Of a stretch of DNA of 36,940 nucleotides, positions 28,542 through 36,940 are shown piece by piece. The notes under the pieces were generated by a model. That model saw nothing but the letters and a program-made list of their open reading frames with translations, made no database searches and was not told the DNA's origin. Each line of letters begins with the position of its first letter. Within the stretch, counting starts at the first letter, position 1. The translations under genes and the position numbers were made by a program. The DNA comes from an uncultured Sellimonas sp. (GTDB lineage Bacteria > Bacillota > Clostridia > Lachnospirales > Lachnospiraceae), in contig CAJFMZ010000004.1 in assembly GCA_904393575.1 (NCBI GenBank), forward strand, positions 1-36,940. The letters are read 5' to 3'.

Positions 28542-28651
28542 GTTCTATTCACCGCTTTCTTTTTTCTTCTCTTTTTATTGTAATCCATTCTTATTTCCGG
28601 GGCAATCCTTTGGCCAGTCTTTCTGCCATGCCATCCAAAACAGGTCCATTC

Positions 28652-28692
28652 AAAAAATCCGCCGGCTGGAATCTGAAATTCCCTCCGGCGGA
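28652..28692 (-). terminator. Rho-independent terminator of the ABC exporter operon
   Basis: Minus strand TCCGCCGG...CCGGCGGA stem followed by TTTTTT. Confidence 0.8.
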
Positions 28693-28733
28693 GTGTTCTC
28701 TGAAACAGGCGGTATCCTGTATCTTTGTATGTT

Positions 28734-30632
28734 TTAGGACGCAAAGTTTCCTGTATACAGCTGATAATATTTTCCTTTTGCCTCAATGAGGTCATCGTGG
28801 GTTCCTCGTTCAATGATTCGTCCCTGTTCCATAACCATGATGCAGTCGGAATTCTTAACAGTAGACAGACGATGGGCGATGACAAAGGTCGTTCTTCCTT
28901 TCATCAGGGCGTCCATACCGGCCTGTACCAGCTTTTCAGTACGGGTATCGATAGATGAGGTCGCCTCGTCCAGAATCAGTGCCGGCGGATCTGCCACTGC
29001 CGCACGAGCGATGTCAAGGAGCTGCCGCTGTCCCTGGCTTAGGTTGGATCCGTCTCCGGTCAGCATGGTGTTGTATCCATCCGGGAGACGCCGGATAAAT
29101 CCATCGGCGTTTGCAAGTTCCGCCGCCTTGATACATTCTTCGTCCGTGGCATCCAGTTTTCCGTATCGGATATTGTCCATTACGGTTCCGGTGAACAGGT
29201 GGGTATCCTGAAGCACCATACCAAGAGATCTTCTCAGATCCTGTTTTTTAATCTTGTTGATATTGATACCATCATAACGGATCTTTCCATCTACAATGTC
29301 GTAGAACCGGTTGATCAGGTTGGTGATGGTCGTCTTTCCGGCTCCTGTAGCGCCGACAAACGCGATCTTCTGCCCTGGTTTTGCGTACAGGGAAATATTG
29401 TGCAGGACGATCTTGTCTTCGTTATATCCGAAATCCACATCATCAAAGACCACGCCGCCTTCCTGCTTCCGGTATGTAACCGTTCCATCCGCTTTATGCG
29501 GGTGCTTCCACGCCCAGATATTCGTCCGGACAGGAGATTCGGTCAGGTTGCCGTTCTCGTCTTCTTTTGCGTTGACCAGTTCCACATACCCTTCGTCTTT
29601 TTCCGGTTCCTGATCCATCAGCTCAAAGACACGCTGTGCTCCGGCTGCCGCATTGACAACGAAGTTGATCTGCTGGCTGACCTGGGTAATCGGGTTGGTA
29701 AAGCTCCGGTTGAGTCCCACAAAGGTAACAACGGTACCGATGGTCACTCCTGCCAGTCCATTGATTCCCAGAATCGCTCCCACAATCGCTACCAGTGCAT
29801 AACTGATCCATCCGATATTGGCATTGATCGGCATCAGAAGGTTTGCGTACCGGTTCGCCATGTTGGTGCTGTGCCGAAGTCTTTCATTGACTTTGTGGAA
29901 ATCCTCCATTGCCTGCTCTTCGTGACAGAATACTTTGACTACCTTCTGTCCGTCCAGCATTTCTTCGATGAAACCGTCGACGGTTCCCAAATCGATCTGC
30001 TGACGGATGTAATATTTTCCGGACAGTTTGGAAAAATTGGCTGTCACAGTCAACATGACACAGGCGGTCAGGATCGAAATAATGGTCAGTGCCGGATTTA
30101 AAATGATCATGGTGATCAAGGTGGCTGTCATGGAGATCAGTGAGTTAATGATCTGTGGAATACTCTGACTCAAAAGCTGTCTGAGGGTATCCACGTCGTT
30201 GGTGTATACCGACATGATGTCTCCATGTGCATGGGTATCAAAATATTTGATCGGCAGAGATTCCATCCTGCGGAACAGATCATCTCTTAAATGCCGCATG
30301 GTACCCTGGCTGACATTAACCATAATCCGGTTATAGCAAAAGGCGGTAATGACTCCGGTTCCCATAACACAGACAAGCTGCACCAGATCTTTGGCAAGTC
30401 CGCTGAAGTCCCTGGAGCCGCTCTTAAGCATCGGCGTAATATAGTCATCAATCAAAGTCTGAGGGAATGTGGCCCCCACAACCGTTGCCACAGCGGTGAT
30501 CAAAATGCAGATGACCACAATCAAAAATGGAATTTTATAATAGTGAAGCATATATCGAATGACCCGGCTGATCAGCCTGGTAGCCGTATTCATCCTGGAT
30601 CCTGATGGTCTTTCATTGCTCTTTTCGCTCAT
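28734..30632 (-). CDS. ABC exporter permease/ATP-binding protein (canonical catalytic half)
   Basis: ABC TMD; GATGAGKTT Walker A, LSQGQRQ signature, ALILDEATSSID Walker B. Confidence 0.92.
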   Translation of the reverse strand: MSEKSNERPSGSRMNTATRLISRVIRYMLHYYKIPFLIVVICILITAVATVVGATFPQTLIDDYITPMLKSGSRDFSGLAKDLVQLVCVMGTGVITAFCYNRIMVNVSQGTMRHLRDDLFRRMESLPIKYFDTHAHGDIMSVYTNDVDTLRQLLSQSIPQIINSLISMTATLITMIILNPALTIISILTACVMLTVTANFSKLSGKYYIRQQIDLGTVDGFIEEMLDGQKVVKVFCHEEQAMEDFHKVNERLRHSTNMANRYANLLMPINANIGWISYALVAIVGAILGINGLAGVTIGTVVTFVGLNRSFTNPITQVSQQINFVVNAAAGAQRVFELMDQEPEKDEGYVELVNAKEDENGNLTESPVRTNIWAWKHPHKADGTVTYRKQEGGVVFDDVDFGYNEDKIVLHNISLYAKPGQKIAFVGATGAGKTTITNLINRFYDIVDGKIRYDGININKIKKQDLRRSLGMVLQDTHLFTGTVMDNIRYGKLDATDEECIKAAELANADGFIRRLPDGYNTMLTGDGSNLSQGQRQLLDIARAAVADPPALILDEATSSIDTRTEKLVQAGMDALMKGRTTFVIAHRLSTVKNSDCIMVMEQGRIIERGTHDDLIEAKGKYYQLYTGNFAS

Positions 30633-30655
30633 AATGCTGTTCTCCTCCTTTCTGA

Positions 30656-32395
30656 TTATGCCGGCTGGTCAAAGTCTCCGCTTCCTTCCAGCTGTGAGTT
30701 GTAAATTTCCTGGTAAATTGCATTGTATTTCAGAAGATTTTCGTGAGTGTCAAAGGCGTCAATTCTTCCTTCTTCCAGGACGAGAATCCGGTCTGCGGAC
30801 TCCACGCTGGAAACACGCTGCGCAATGATAATCTTTGTAGTTCCTGGAATTTTCTTGGCAAACGCAGCACGGATGCTGGCATCCGTTGCTGTATCCACGG
30901 CACTGGTAGAATCATCCAGGATCAGTACCTTTGGTTTTTTCAGAAGGGCACGGGCAATACACAGACGCTGTTTCTGTCCTCCGGAGACATTGGCTCCGCC
31001 CCGCTCGATCCGGGTCTCATATCCTTCCGGCATCCGGTCGATAAACTCATCCGCGCATGCTGATTTACATGCCTCGATGCACTCTTCCTCCGTTGCATCC
31101 GGATTTCCCCATCGGAGATTATCCAGAATGGTTCCGGAAAACAGTGTATTTTTCTGAAGTACCACGGAAACCCGATTTCTCAGTACTTCCGTATCATATT
31201 TACGGACGTCCACGCCTCCTACGCAGACCGATCCCTCATCTACATCATAAAGACGGCAGATCAGATTCACAAGACTGCTCTTTCCAGAACCTGTTCCTCC
31301 GATGACTCCAATCGTCTCTCCGCTCTTTATGTGCAGGTCGATATCCGACAGCGCATTTTTTCCGCTTCCATGTTTATATGAGAAATTCACATGGTTAAAG
31401 TCAATACGTCCGTCTTCCACTTCCATGACCGGGTTCTCCGGATCCGTCAGATCTGCCTTTTCATCAAGCACTTCGCTGATACGACGGATACTTGCCATGG
31501 ACATACTGATCATTACGACAACCATGGACAGCATCATCAGACTCATCAAAAGGGACATGATGTAGCTGAACAGACTGGTCAGATCACCGGTCGTTAACGT
31601 ACCGCCCACAATAAACTGTGCGCCAAACCAGGATACGGAAATAATACAGAAATATACCGCAACCATCATGGCCGGGTTGTTAAATGCCAGAAGCCCCTCT
31701 GCCTTGACTGACAGATCATAGAGCATCTTGGACGCTTTTGCGAATTTTTCATTTTCATAGTCTTCACGCACAAAGGCTTTTACGACACGGATGGCCGTTA
31801 CGTTTTCCTGGACACTGGCATTTAAGTCATCGTATCTGCGGAAAACCTGACGGAAAATCTTCAATGTCACCACCATAATGGAGCCGATGACTATGACCAG
31901 AAAGAAGACCGCGATCAAGAACATGCTGCTGAGCTGCCTGTTGATGATCAGACACATGGCAAAACTGAAAATCAGATTCAAAGGTGCCCGGACGGCCACA
32001 CGAATCACCATCATATATGCGTTCTGTACATTGGTGATATCCGTTGTCATACGGGTTACAAGTCCCGGCACACTAAACTTGTCAATATTGGAAAAAGAAA
32101 ACGTCTGGATATTGGCATAAATTGCCTCACGCAGATTTGCAGACAGCCCGGATGATGCACTCGCCGCGTTCTTTCCGGCAAGTCCTCCAAATGTCAGGCT
32201 CAAAAATGCCATAACGACCATCAGGGCGCCATAACGGTATACCACAGATAGATTGGACTGTTGGAGTCCTCTGTCAATAATGATGGCCGTAACAAAAGGC
32301 ATCAGTATTTCCATAATTACTTCGAGAGCGGTCAGTCCAATACACAGAAAAGTATCCCGTTTATACTTTCCCAGTTGCTGTATTACTTTTCTCAC
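30656..32395 (-). CDS. ABC exporter permease/ATP-binding protein (degenerate-site half)
   Basis: GGTGSGKSS Walker A, VSGGQKQR signature, VLILDDSTSAVD Walker B with Asp in place of catalytic Glu. Confidence 0.92.
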   Translation of the reverse strand: MRKVIQQLGKYKRDTFLCIGLTALEVIMEILMPFVTAIIIDRGLQQSNLSVVYRYGALMVVMAFLSLTFGGLAGKNAASASSGLSANLREAIYANIQTFSFSNIDKFSVPGLVTRMTTDITNVQNAYMMVIRVAVRAPLNLIFSFAMCLIINRQLSSMFLIAVFFLVIVIGSIMVVTLKIFRQVFRRYDDLNASVQENVTAIRVVKAFVREDYENEKFAKASKMLYDLSVKAEGLLAFNNPAMMVAVYFCIISVSWFGAQFIVGGTLTTGDLTSLFSYIMSLLMSLMMLSMVVVMISMSMASIRRISEVLDEKADLTDPENPVMEVEDGRIDFNHVNFSYKHGSGKNALSDIDLHIKSGETIGVIGGTGSGKSSLVNLICRLYDVDEGSVCVGGVDVRKYDTEVLRNRVSVVLQKNTLFSGTILDNLRWGNPDATEEECIEACKSACADEFIDRMPEGYETRIERGGANVSGGQKQRLCIARALLKKPKVLILDDSTSAVDTATDASIRAAFAKKIPGTTKIIIAQRVSSVESADRILVLEEGRIDAFDTHENLLKYNAIYQEIYNSQLEGSGDFDQPA

Positions 32396-32541
32396 TGCAA
32401 AAACCTCCTGTCTAGTTACTTCTTACCGTTTTTGTATTTCTTTTGCCGAGTCGGAAGCTCTTTTCTTTTGTCAGCTTCCTAACTGTCTCCTATGATATTA
32501 AATCATAAATTCTCTTGAATGAAAATTGAAAAAATGGTATC

Positions 32542-32564
32542 ATTGATGCAATAAACGCATTAAT
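32542..32564 (+). promoter_or_regulatory. Candidate LysR operator
   Basis: ATTGATGC-AATAAAC-GCATTAAT inverted repeat 17 nt before the LysR ATG; fits T-N11-A. Confidence 0.5.
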
Positions 32565-32581
32565 AGAAAGAAGGAACGCCT

Positions 32582-33472
32582 ATGAACACTCAGCAGTTGA
32601 AAACATTTATTCAGGTGGCGGAAAATCTGAACTTTGCAAGAGCCGCTGAATCGCTCAATATTACCCAGTCCGCTGTCTCCCGGCAGATCCACGCTCTGGA
32701 AGAAGAGCTGGACGCCAAACTGCTCCACCGCACTACCCGTACCGTCCGTCTTACTCCTGCGGGAATCAGCTTCTTAGACGATGCGAAGCAGGTCGTAGAG
32801 CGGCTGAATTACGCCACCGCCAAGCTGCATCATCATACAGAAACCAGTATGCAGATGATCTCCGTTGGATGCGGGAGCGAAGCCCATCTCGATTTTCTCG
32901 ATGGCGTCCTGGATATCTGTCTCAAGGAGATGCCTTCCCTCCACCCGTTTTTGAGAATCATCTCCCACCGGTCGCTATTAAACCTGTTTTACCACGGGGA
33001 GATCGATCTCCTGATCGGATTTCAGAATGATGTTCCTCTGAGAGGATCTGTGGTGTACGATGAGCTGCTTCACACGCCGCTGTGCTGTGTTTTCCCACGG
33101 ACCCATGCCTTTGCCGAAAAGGACGAGATTTCGGAAAAGGATCTCTTTTCGGAACGGCTTGTCTTCTGCAATTCCTATGCCCTTCCCTCGGAAGCCTCCG
33201 AGTATCAGAACCGCATCGCCGGGTACATGCCGCCGGAATCCATCTATTTCTGCGACAATCTTCAGGCGGCCCTGACTCTTGTCCGGGCAGGCTACGGCTA
33301 TTGCATTCTTCCTCAGTCCCGGTTTCCTGACCGGAGACTTTGCTACATTCCGCTGACCGGAGCCGCTTCCCTTTCCTACGGACTCTTCTATAAAAAAGGG
33401 AACGACAATCCTACTTTGAAAAAATTCATCTCCATCGCAAAAAACAGTGTGAAAACGGATACCCTGTCCTGA
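32582..33472 (+). CDS. LysR-family transcriptional regulator
   Basis: MNTQQLKTFIQVAENLNFARAAESLNITQSAVSRQIHALEEELDAKLLHRTTRTVRLTPAG. Confidence 0.94.
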   Translation: MNTQQLKTFIQVAENLNFARAAESLNITQSAVSRQIHALEEELDAKLLHRTTRTVRLTPAGISFLDDAKQVVERLNYATAKLHHHTETSMQMISVGCGSEAHLDFLDGVLDICLKEMPSLHPFLRIISHRSLLNLFYHGEIDLLIGFQNDVPLRGSVVYDELLHTPLCCVFPRTHAFAEKDEISEKDLFSERLVFCNSYALPSEASEYQNRIAGYMPPESIYFCDNLQAALTLVRAGYGYCILPQSRFPDRRLCYIPLTGAASLSYGLFYKKGNDNPTLKKFISIAKNSVKTDTLS

Positions 33473-33479
33473 AAAACAA

Positions 33480-33513
33480 AGCCATGGGCTCTTTTGTCAG
33501 TCCCATGGCTTTT
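33480..33513 (+). terminator. Rho-independent terminator after lysR gene
   Basis: AGCCATGGG...CCCATGGCT followed by TTTT. Confidence 0.75.
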
Positions 33514-33536
33514 GCCTGTTTATCTTATTTCTTCTT

Positions 33537-34589
33537 TCAGAAGGGCTTCCCTGTTCCGATTTCCTTGCACAAAATATGCCGGAGCGATTTTCCATACTTT
33601 TCTTTTGTGGCCCGGATCTCATACCCTCGCTTTTGTACGTTGGCAAGGCTGTAGGGGTTGTCCGGATGTACTGTTGCCAGAAGGTAACGGATTCCCCGCC
33701 TTTTCATCTCTTCCTCGCAGGCCTCCATCATCCGGTCCTGCAACTGGTGTCCCCGGTAAAGGGGATCGACGGCCGCCGTATCCATATGGGCGGATTCCAT
33801 CAACTGTTCTTTTGTAAATTCCAGATCACGTCCCAGATTGTAGGAAACGTCCCCCGGAATCTCCACCAGAAAACAGCCGGCAAGAATTCCTTCCTTTTTT
33901 GTTCTTGCCGTAACCGCATATCCTGCTGTCTCATCCTCCTTGAGACAGGTCCTTACAAACTCTTTTCCACCTTCATAAAACCAGTCCGGATTCTCCATCA
34001 TGGCCGTTGTCTTCGCCAGCAATGCCTGAATATCCGCCAGATCCGCCTCCACGGCTCTCCGGATCGTAAATTCAGCCTGCTGAATTTCCCGGTACGCCTC
34101 CTCGTAGGCCTTTTTCGTCCCCGCATCAAAACAGACCATCGTCACCTCCCGAACCGTGCTCTGCGTCCGCAGAAAGGTCAGAATCTCCCGGACCGCTGTC
34201 CGGGCCGCAAGAGAAACCGGATATCCGTAAATCCCGGTACTGATGGACGGGAAGGCCACTGTACGCAAACCGTGTTCCGCCGCAAGTTTCAAACTGTTCC
34301 GATAGCAGGCGGCAAGTACTTCGGACTCACCGGCCCTGCCTCCTTGGTATACCGGTCCCGGCGTATGGATCACACAGGAAGCCGGCAGGCGGTATCCTTT
34401 TGTGAGTTTGGCTTCGCCAGGTCTGCACCCGTGCAGAGTCCTGCATTCCTCCAGAAGTTCCGGTCCGGCTGCTCTGTGGATGGCGCCGTCCACACCCCCT
34501 CCTCCCAGAAGAGATGGATTGGCCGCATTGACAATGGCATCCGTCCTGCATGTTGTAATGTCACCTTGAATGATCCGAAATGTTCCCAT
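33537..34589 (-). CDS. Macro domain (ADP-ribose-binding) + GNAT acetyltransferase fusion
   Basis: N-terminus [34 protein letters not shown] (macro); C-terminus [21 protein letters not shown]...[18 protein letters not shown] (GNAT). ATG at 34589 has GGAGGAG RBS. Confidence 0.88.
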   Translation of the reverse strand: MGTFRIIQGDITTCRTDAIVNAANPSLLGGGGVDGAIHRAAGPELLEECRTLHGCRPGEAKLTKGYRLPASCVIHTPGPVYQGGRAGESEVLAACYRNSLKLAAEHGLRTVAFPSISTGIYGYPVSLAARTAVREILTFLRTQSTVREVTMVCFDAGTKKAYEEAYREIQQAEFTIRRAVEADLADIQALLAKTTAMMENPDWFYEGGKEFVRTCLKEDETAGYAVTARTKKEGILAGCFLVEIPGDVSYNLGRDLEFTKEQLMESAHMDTAAVDPLYRGHQLQDRMMEACEEEMKRRGIRYLLATVHPDNPYSLANVQKRGYEIRATKEKYGKSLRHILCKEIGTGKPF

Positions 34590-34609
34590 GACCGCTCCTC
34601 CCTGAACGA

Positions 34610-35278
34610 CTACTTCTCCTGTCCGTTCCATGTTTCAATCATCTGTGGAATCTCCCTTAGGGACTCGGCCTTCTGATCCAGAATGGCAAGAAGGCTCTCA
34701 TCCGGCTGTGTAAGATCCGGCACCATGATCACCCGGCATCCCGCATCTGCGGCTGACCGTACTCCGTTGGGCGAATCCTCTACCGCCACACATTCTTCCG
34801 GCTTTCTTCCGATTTTCTCACAGGCATACTCATACACATCCGGGAAGGGCTTCCCCCGCTCTACCATGGTGGCGCAGACAATATCGTCAAACAGATCCAG
34901 AATATGAATCTCGCTTAAATAGCTTCTCGTCCGCTCCTCATCTGTGGCTGTCACCACAGCCGTCTGGTATCCTGCGGCCTTCAAGGTGTGAAGCACCTCG
35001 TCCACACCTTCCTTTTTCTCAATGCCGTACTGGTCCAGATGTTCCTTCATCAGTTCTTTTCTCCGCTCCCGGATCGCCCAGTAATCGTACTGCGTGCCGT
35101 AGGTCTTTGCAAACCACGGTGCTGCATACTTGCTGGAAAAACTGCGGAACTGATACGATTCTTCTTCGCTCAGAGACAACCCGGCTTCCCTGGCCGCCTG
35201 ACGCCAGAACCGTGTCAGATATTTTTCCGTATCGATCAGGACCCCGTCCATATCAAAGAGTACTGCTTTTATCTTCAT
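34610..35278 (-). CDS. HAD-superfamily hydrolase (beta-phosphoglucomutase-like)
   Basis: [43 protein letters not shown]. Confidence 0.9.
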   Translation of the reverse strand: MKIKAVLFDMDGVLIDTEKYLTRFWRQAAREAGLSLSEEESYQFRSFSSKYAAPWFAKTYGTQYDYWAIRERRKELMKEHLDQYGIEKKEGVDEVLHTLKAAGYQTAVVTATDEERTRSYLSEIHILDLFDDIVCATMVERGKPFPDVYEYACEKIGRKPEECVAVEDSPNGVRSAADAGCRVIMVPDLTQPDESLLAILDQKAESLREIPQMIETWNGQEK

Positions 35279-35282
35279 CTTC

Positions 35283-36935
35283 CTACCATATTCCTTCCAT
35301 CTTTTCTACGATCAGCGATTTTACCGCTCCCTTTTCCTGCACATGGAATTCAAAATTCCCCGTTTCGGACTGCTGATAAAACTTCTTTGCGCCTGCCGCC
35401 TGTCCTTCATTCAAGAAGACCTCGCACACATTCCGGTCCGCAAAGACTTCCACCGTGGTAACCGGATCCGAATCCGCCGGATAGAGAATATTTTTCGCGC
35501 CTTCCCCGACCGTGCGGAAACGGCACTGGCCGTCTTTTTGTTCCAGATAAAGCTTGCGGTCCTTCCACTTATAGAGTGTCATACGGAAATCTGCCGGCTG
35601 CTCCAGCTCCAGCTTCACATAATAGGTATTTCCCTCGATGCCCGACAGCTCCACATCCTCTCCGCTGCCTTCATAGACCGGATAACGGATCAGCTGGTAA
35701 ATCCCCCGAATCGGGTTCTGGTAAAGTCTTCCATCCTTGATATGAAGCACCCGTGGAATGCTCATGCTTCCACATGCTCCGTTCGGCGATTTGACATGCT
35801 CTTTTGCCGGGTCACTGATCCATCCAACAGCAACTCTTCCGATTTCCGTGTTGATGGTCTGCACCGCATAAAAGTCCGCCCCAAAATCATAGAGTCCTGT
35901 GGTCTCTGCATGAAACTGATCCTGATACCATTCGCCGATATGGTAATATGTCCCGTTCTTTCTTCCATGCGCATCCACATGACCGCAGTATCCGGCCGTC
36001 AGCACCCACTGATTGTCCAGCGGATACAGATCCGGACACTCCAGCGGAAAACTGCCCTCCACCTTTTGTTCTTCAAATATATTCTGGCAATGTGTCCACT
36101 GTACCAGGTTGTAGGACTTATAGAGGGCGGCTGCAGGATGCTCTTTTGTCCTCGTTCCCAGAATCATCTTGTACTCCCCGTTTTCAAAAAAGACCTTTGG
36201 ATCCCGGAAATCCCGAATCTCAGAATCTTCCGGTCCGTCAATCATCCGGATCTCCCGCTCCCAGGAAAGTCCGTCCCGGCTCTCCGTCATCACCTGATAT
36301 TCCAGCATGTCCTGCGGGTCCTTCCGCCTTCCGATATGGCGGGTAAAGAACAGTCTAAGTTTCTGCTCCTCATCGATCAGTGCGGTCCCGGAATAGGCGC
36401 CTCCGATCAGCTCCGGGTGAGTCAGGATTTCCTGCTGCGGCTCCATGCATACCGGAAGGTGCACCCAGTGGATCAGATCCTGGCTGACCGCATGTCCCCA
36501 GTACATATTGTCCCATTCCTCGGAGAACGGGTGAAACTGGTAGAACAGATGATAATACCCATGATAGAAGCAAAATCCATTCGGGTCATTCATCCACCCC
36601 TTCAGCGGTGAAAGATGAAACTGACTGCGGATCGGCGTATCGTACCACTCGCCCCACTGGCTTCTATCGTAAAATCTGCCGTCCTGGATCAGACAGATTC
36701 CTCTTTCCATGATCTGTTCACATCCGCTTAAATAGGCATAGGAAATCTCACAGTCCTCTGCCGCCACCTCGTAGGTCGTCCCCTGGTTGACAGCAATCCG
36801 CATCCATTTTCTGTACTGGTCAATCCTGAACATCTTACGGGCGCTTCCGGAAATCATATGAAGTCTGCCTGTCTTCCCAGGTTCTGTCTTAATAAACAAT
36901 TCCAGCTGTCTGTATTTTTGTGTATTAAATCTCAT
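35283..36935 (-). CDS. Glycoside hydrolase family 32 (sucrose-6-phosphate hydrolase/fructanase-like)
   Basis: WMNDPNGFCFYHGYYHLFYQF, FRDPKVF, ECPDLYPL motifs; ~105-aa N-terminal extension. Confidence 0.88.
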   Translation of the reverse strand: MRFNTQKYRQLELFIKTEPGKTGRLHMISGSARKMFRIDQYRKWMRIAVNQGTTYEVAAEDCEISYAYLSGCEQIMERGICLIQDGRFYDRSQWGEWYDTPIRSQFHLSPLKGWMNDPNGFCFYHGYYHLFYQFHPFSEEWDNMYWGHAVSQDLIHWVHLPVCMEPQQEILTHPELIGGAYSGTALIDEEQKLRLFFTRHIGRRKDPQDMLEYQVMTESRDGLSWEREIRMIDGPEDSEIRDFRDPKVFFENGEYKMILGTRTKEHPAAALYKSYNLVQWTHCQNIFEEQKVEGSFPLECPDLYPLDNQWVLTAGYCGHVDAHGRKNGTYYHIGEWYQDQFHAETTGLYDFGADFYAVQTINTEIGRVAVGWISDPAKEHVKSPNGACGSMSIPRVLHIKDGRLYQNPIRGIYQLIRYPVYEGSGEDVELSGIEGNTYYVKLELEQPADFRMTLYKWKDRKLYLEQKDGQCRFRTVGEGAKNILYPADSDPVTTVEVFADRNVCEVFLNEGQAAGAKKFYQQSETGNFEFHVQEKGAVKSLIVEKMEGIW

Positions 36936-36940
36936 GTTTT

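Noticed and set aside
28538-28885. 115-aa minus-strand ORF overlapping the 3' end of the exporter gene
   Set aside because: Overlaps the ABC coding region in another frame and spans the terminator at 28652-28692; no RBS or domain.
35283-36935. GH32 gene as part of a carbohydrate utilisation locus
   Set aside because: No PTS, ABC sugar permease or sugar regulator is adjacent within the window, and the right side is cut off; only the single gene is supportable.

Overview
The window looks like a Lachnospiraceae-type Firmicutes chromosome segment (judged from protein content only). The left ~13.6 kb is accessory and partly decaying. On the minus strand it holds a compact four-gene operon: hypothetical protein, LytTR response regulator, AgrC-like histidine kinase and a 49-aa lanthipeptide-like precursor, with every start codon overlapping the previous stop. 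A hairpin/terminator follows, then a LanM dehydratase cut off at its catalytic loop, an orphan solute-binding lipoprotein, an ABC ATPase missing its N-terminus and fused in frame to a permease fragment, and two tandem ~870-aa FtsX-like permeases, one frameshifted. Two 21-bp-spaced direct-repeat pairs (LytTR-type geometry) lie upstream of the regulatory operon and just after the broken lanM, suggesting one autoinducing regulon. The left edge has an AlbA_2-type regulator with a degenerate 32-33 bp repeat over its promoter. From ~13.7 kb rightward the genes are mostly housekeeping: cvfB, acyl-ACP thioesterase, CDF transporter, spoIIR, GntR regulator, ispE, sipL-like, prcB-like, plsC, HPr-like, nicotinate phosphoribosyltransferase, ddl, murF, HAD hydrolase, ferredoxin-type aldo/keto reductase, heterodimeric ABC exporter, LysR, macro-GNAT fusion, HAD and GH32. 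The HPr-like protein lacks the catalytic His-15. No tRNA, rRNA, CRISPR array or IS transposase was recognised. All family calls come from reading sequence and motifs, without database searches.
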